Of a DNA stretch of 64,000 nt, positions 61,421 to 64,000 are shown in pieces. Each line of letters begins with the position of its first letter. Positions within the stretch are counted from its first letter, which is position 1. The position numbers and the translations under genes were made by a program. The notes below the pieces were generated by a model. That model ran no database searches and had not been told where the DNA came from. It saw only the letters and a list, made by a program, of their open reading frames with translations. The DNA is from Lentzea xinjiangensis (lineage in GTDB: Bacteria; Actinomycetota; Actinomycetes; Mycobacteriales; Pseudonocardiaceae). Where the stretch lies: assembly GCF_900110955.1 (NCBI RefSeq), contig NZ_FOFR01000007.1:62001-126000 (forward strand), given 5' to 3'.

Positions 61421-61435
61421 TACCCTGCCCGGATG
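61421..61435 (+). promoter_or_regulatory. -10 box of a leaderless transporter transcript
   Basis: TACCCT (61421-61426) lies six bases before the ATG at 61433; no ribosome-binding site is seen. This favours ATG 61433 over the in-frame GTG at 61388. Confidence 0.45.
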
Positions 61436-62902
61436 CGACAAGTGTTCAGGGGCGTGCTGCTGCTCCTGCTGCTGCTGATCGTCTTCCCGCCTCCCGCGAA
61501 CGCCCGCGACCAGCAACCTCCGGTGGTCCGCGTCGGCACTGAAGGCACCTATCCGCCGTTCTCCTTCCACGACCCCGGAACCCAGGAGCTGACCGGCTAC
61601 GACATCGAGGTGGTCGAGGCGATCGCCGCGAAGGCGGGCTGGCGGCTCGAGTTCGTCGAGACGCAGTGGGACGCGATCTTCCCCGCCCTCGACGCCGGGC
61701 GCATCGACCTGATCGCCAACCAGGTGTCGCGCAACGACGAGCGCCAGGCCAAGTACGGCCTGTCGAGCACCTACACCCACTCGCGCGGGGTGGTCGTGCG
61801 GCGCACCGGCGACGACCGCGTCAAGTCGATCGCCGACCTGAAGGGCAAGACCACCGCCCAGTCCAGCACCAGCAACTGGGCGAAGGTCGCCCGCGACGCC
61901 GGTGCCCGCGTCGAGGCCGTCGAGGGGTTCGCCCAGGCCGCGGCCCTGCTCACCCAGGGCCGCGTCGACGCGATCGTCAACGACAACATCGCCGTCCTCG
62001 ACTACCTCACCACCACCGGCTCGAAGGACGTCGAGATCGCGGGCGACGCCGGCCAGGCGGGCAGCGAGCAGGTACTGGCGCTGCGCAAGACCGACACCGC
62101 GCTGCTGGCGCAGGCGAACCAGGCGATCGAGGCGCTGAGGGCCGACGGCACGCTGCGCGGCATCTCCGAGAAGTACTTCAGGGCCGACGTGTCGGTGCGC
62201 GACGGCGGTGCCGCCGACCTGTCGCAGGGCCGCGGCCAGCGCAGCACCTGGGACGTCCTGCGCTCCACCGCCTGGCCGATGTTCGTCGGCCTGGTCAAGG
62301 TCACGATCCCGCTGACCGCGCTGTCGTTCGCCATCGGCCTGGTTCTCGCGCTGTTGGTGGCACTGGCGAGGATCTCGCCCTTCCGGGTGTTGTCGGGCCT
62401 GGCGCGGGCGTTCATCTCGGTCATCCGCGGCACCCCGTTGCTGCTGCAGCTCTTCATCGTCTTCTACGGCCTGCCGCAGATAGGCCTGAAGTTCCCGCCG
62501 TTCACCGCCGCCGTCGTCGCCTTCTCGCTGAACGTCGCGGGCTACGCGGCCGAGGTCGTCCGCTCGGCGATCCTGTCCGTGCCGCGCGGCCAGTTCGAGG
62601 CGGCCGCGACCATCGGCTTCGGCTACGCGCAGGCGTTGCGCCGCATCGTGCTGCCCCAGGCTGCCCGCACCGCCGTGCCACCGCTGTCCAACACGCTGCT
62701 GTCGCTGCTCAAGGACACCTCACTGGGTTCGGTGGTGCTGCTGACCGAGCTCTTCCGCGAGTCGCAGCTGGCCGCCGCCGAGAGCAACGAGTTCCTCGCC
62801 CTGTACTCCTTCGCGGGGCTCTACTACTGGGTGATCTGCGTGGCGCTGTCCGCGGCGCAGAAACGACTGGAGACCAGGCTGAACAGGTACGTGATCGCAT
62901 GA
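61433..62902 (+). CDS. Amino-acid ABC transporter: fused solute-binding and permease protein
   Basis: A 489-residue fusion. Residues 1-25 are a signal peptide ([17 protein letters not shown]). Residues about 30-250 are a family-3 binding protein for polar amino acids ([48 protein letters not shown]). From about 280 comes a HisM/GlnP-type permease with the loop [20 protein letters not shown] and [19 protein letters not shown]. Fusions of this type tether the receptor to the channel. The ATG overlap with the ATPase gene (ATGA) completes a two-gene transporter, likely for glutamine, histidine or a similar amino acid. Confidence 0.88.
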   Translation: MRQVFRGVLLLLLLLIVFPPPANARDQQPPVVRVGTEGTYPPFSFHDPGTQELTGYDIEVVEAIAAKAGWRLEFVETQWDAIFPALDAGRIDLIANQVSRNDERQAKYGLSSTYTHSRGVVVRRTGDDRVKSIADLKGKTTAQSSTSNWAKVARDAGARVEAVEGFAQAAALLTQGRVDAIVNDNIAVLDYLTTTGSKDVEIAGDAGQAGSEQVLALRKTDTALLAQANQAIEALRADGTLRGISEKYFRADVSVRDGGAADLSQGRGQRSTWDVLRSTAWPMFVGLVKVTIPLTALSFAIGLVLALLVALARISPFRVLSGLARAFISVIRGTPLLLQLFIVFYGLPQIGLKFPPFTAAVVAFSLNVAGYAAEVVRSAILSVPRGQFEAAATIGFGYAQALRRIVLPQAARTAVPPLSNTLLSLLKDTSLGSVVLLTELFRESQLAAAESNEFLALYSFAGLYYWVICVALSAAQKRLETRLNRYVIA

Positions 62903-63666
62903 CCGACATCCGCATCGAGGTCTCCGGCCTGCACAAGGCCTTCGGCTCGCTGGAAGTCCTGCGAGGCATCGGCTTCACCACGCCGCGCGGCACCTCCACC
63001 GTCCTGCTGGGGCCCTCCGGCTCCGGCAAGACCACCCTGCTGCGCTCGCTGAACGCCCTCGACATCCCCGACAGCGGTGTCGTCCGCATCGACGACGTGT
63101 CGGTCGACTTCTCCTTGCTGCCGCCCGGCAAGGCGGGACGTGCCACCGCGCGTGACCTGCGCGCGCAGAGCGGGATGGTGTTCCAGTCGCACAACCTGTT
63201 CCCGCACCGCACCGTCCTGCAGAACATCACCGAGGGACCGGTCGTCGCCCAGAAGCGGCCACCGGACGAGGTCGTCGCGGAAGCACGGGTGCTGCTCGAC
63301 CAGGTCGGCCTCGCCGATCGCGCCGATTCGTACCCGTACCAGCTTTCCGGCGGGCAGCAGCAACGTGTCGGGATCGCCCGTGCGCTGGCATTGAAACCAC
63401 GCGTCGTGCTGTTCGACGAACCGACGTCCGCACTTGATCCGGAGTTGGTCGGAGAGGTCCTTTCGGTGATCAGGGACCTCGCCGCCCAAGGATGGACGAT
63501 GGTGGTCGTCACGCACGAGATCCGGTTCGCCGAGCAGGTCGCTGACCAGGTGTTGTTCCTCGACGGCGGCGTGATCGTGGAACGCGGGACACCCGAGCGG
63601 GTGATCGGGGACCCGCAGGAGGAACGCACGCGCCGTTTCCTGCGCAGGGTGCTGGAGCACGGCTGA
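62899..63666 (+). CDS. Amino-acid ABC transporter ATP-binding protein
   Basis: A 255-residue ATPase of the polar amino acid uptake type: Walker [18 protein letters not shown]-loop [17 protein letters not shown], signature [17 protein letters not shown], Walker [21 protein letters not shown], switch histidine [15 protein letters not shown]. All motifs are canonical. It drives import through the receptor-permease fusion encoded just upstream, to which it is coupled by an ATGA overlap. Confidence 0.92.
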   Translation: MTDIRIEVSGLHKAFGSLEVLRGIGFTTPRGTSTVLLGPSGSGKTTLLRSLNALDIPDSGVVRIDDVSVDFSLLPPGKAGRATARDLRAQSGMVFQSHNLFPHRTVLQNITEGPVVAQKRPPDEVVAEARVLLDQVGLADRADSYPYQLSGGQQQRVGIARALALKPRVVLFDEPTSALDPELVGEVLSVIRDLAAQGWTMVVVTHEIRFAEQVADQVLFLDGGVIVERGTPERVIGDPQEERTRRFLRRVLEHG

Positions 63667-63676
63667 AATGATTGTT

Positions 63677-63695
63677 GGAGGATAGGCTCGCCTAA
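63677..63695. promoter_or_regulatory. Iron-box-like sequence (DmdR/IdeR type)
   Basis: GGAGGATAGGCTCGCCTAA matches the actinobacterial iron box TTAGGTTAGGCTCACCTAA at 15 of 19 positions; its core TAGGC-TC-GCCTA is an inverted repeat. It lies 82 bases before the DUF1540 start codon. Confidence 0.5.
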
Positions 63696-63776
63696 TCTTC
63701 TCTCGAATTGCGGGCTCCGTGCCGTGGTGGCATCGTCCGGATTACCGAACCTATTCCCACCACGGCAGGAGCGGAC

Positions 63777-64000
63777 ATGACCACTCTCGAGAACCCGGCG
63801 ATGCCCGCAGTCCACGATTGCACCGTGAGCGACTGCTCCTACAACCACGACGGCTGCCATGCCTTCGCCATCACCGTCCGCGGCGACAACGGCGCCGCGG
63901 ACTGCGGCACCTTCATCCCGCTGGGCACGAAGGGCGGCCTGGACAAGGTCGTGGCGCAGGTGGGCGCCTGTTCCCGCACCGACTGCGTGCACAACGCCTC
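63777..64000 (+). CDS. DUF1540 cysteine-rich protein (partial, runs off the window)
   Basis: The first 74 residues are visible: a DUF1540 motif (CTVSDCSYNHDGCHAFAITV) and the start of a second copy (CSRTDCVHNA) cut by the window end. The spaced cysteines suggest metal binding. AGGAG lies before the ATG at 63777. An iron-box-like element upstream hints at iron-dependent control. Function of the family is unknown. Confidence 0.8.
   Translation, partial: MTTLENPAMPAVHDCTVSDCSYNHDGCHAFAITVRGDNGAADCGTFIPLGTKGGLDKVVAQVGACSRTDCVHNA

Overview
The window is high-GC DNA (roughly 70% GC by eye) with GTG starts, ATGA/GTGA stop-start overlaps and several leaderless-looking promoters. Its genes (MbtH protein, MptB-type mannosyltransferase, actinobacterial-type Lnt, UspA/CBS stress genes, modular NRPS/PKS) point to a filamentous actinomycete, most likely Pseudonocardiales (a Lentzea, Saccharothrix or Amycolatopsis-like organism). 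The genus is inference. No rRNA, tRNA, CRISPR array, insertion sequence or replication origin was seen.

Region 1 (17-7820) is a stress/dormancy island. It holds an N-terminal GNAT fused to an ADP-forming acyl-CoA synthetase (Pat-like), two universal stress proteins, a CBS protein, a P-type cation ATPase and two CBS/BON proteins, one with an internal deletion. A DevR/OsdR-like box lies between the divergent USP and CBS-BON genes. Region 2 (7880-12519) has a GH13 amylase-family enzyme divergent from a TetR regulator with a clear 23-bp operator, an alpha/beta hydrolase, a CGNR zinc-finger regulator and an AraC regulator.

Region 3 (12638-22333) looks like a sugar-acid uptake and catabolism cluster: SnoaL-like protein, Gfo/Idh/MocA dehydrogenase, two enolase-superfamily dehydratases, a FadR-type GntR regulator, a Tat/lipoprotein solute-binding protein, a fused two-half ABC permease (no ATPase in the window) and an RraA-family aldolase. 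A degenerate 19-bp tandem repeat fills the gap before the aldolase gene.

Region 4 (about 22449-47544) is the highlight: a split NRPS/PKS cluster. On the minus strand are an aminotransferase, a desaturase, a heterodimeric ABC exporter, a KS-AT-ACP-aminotransferase-C megasynthase, a C-PCP protein, a serine-code A-PCP protein and a free PCP. On the plus strand are MbtH, an amidinotransferase, an A-PCP-C protein with a lysine-like code, a second desaturase, a C-PCP-thioesterase protein and a stand-alone A domain. In total I count 3 A, 5 PCP, 1 ACP, 4 C, KS, AT, AMT and TE domains, mostly on separate short proteins. The two divergent control regions carry the same paired element, TGTTCAACTG repeated every 20 bp, at an identical 52-bp distance from a predicted minus-strand -35 box. 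The product is probably a guanidino/amine-rich peptide-polyketide; I do not recognise it as a known compound.

Region 5 (47589-55041) is ordinary: a zinc-ribbon/SMI1-like pair, DUF1761, an aldo/keto reductase, a STAS protein, MptB, Lnt and an HTH regulator. Region 6 (55256-61234) begins with a glycosyltransferase and then becomes a gene graveyard: pieces of a Na+/H+ antiporter, a response regulator and histidine kinases, a shrunken GH20-like protein without its catalytic pair, an orphan small ORF, an LLM oxidoreductase/NADP-reductase pair and a methyltransferase interrupted by one in-frame TGA. The window ends with a polar amino-acid ABC transporter and a partial DUF1540 gene preceded by an iron-box-like sequence.
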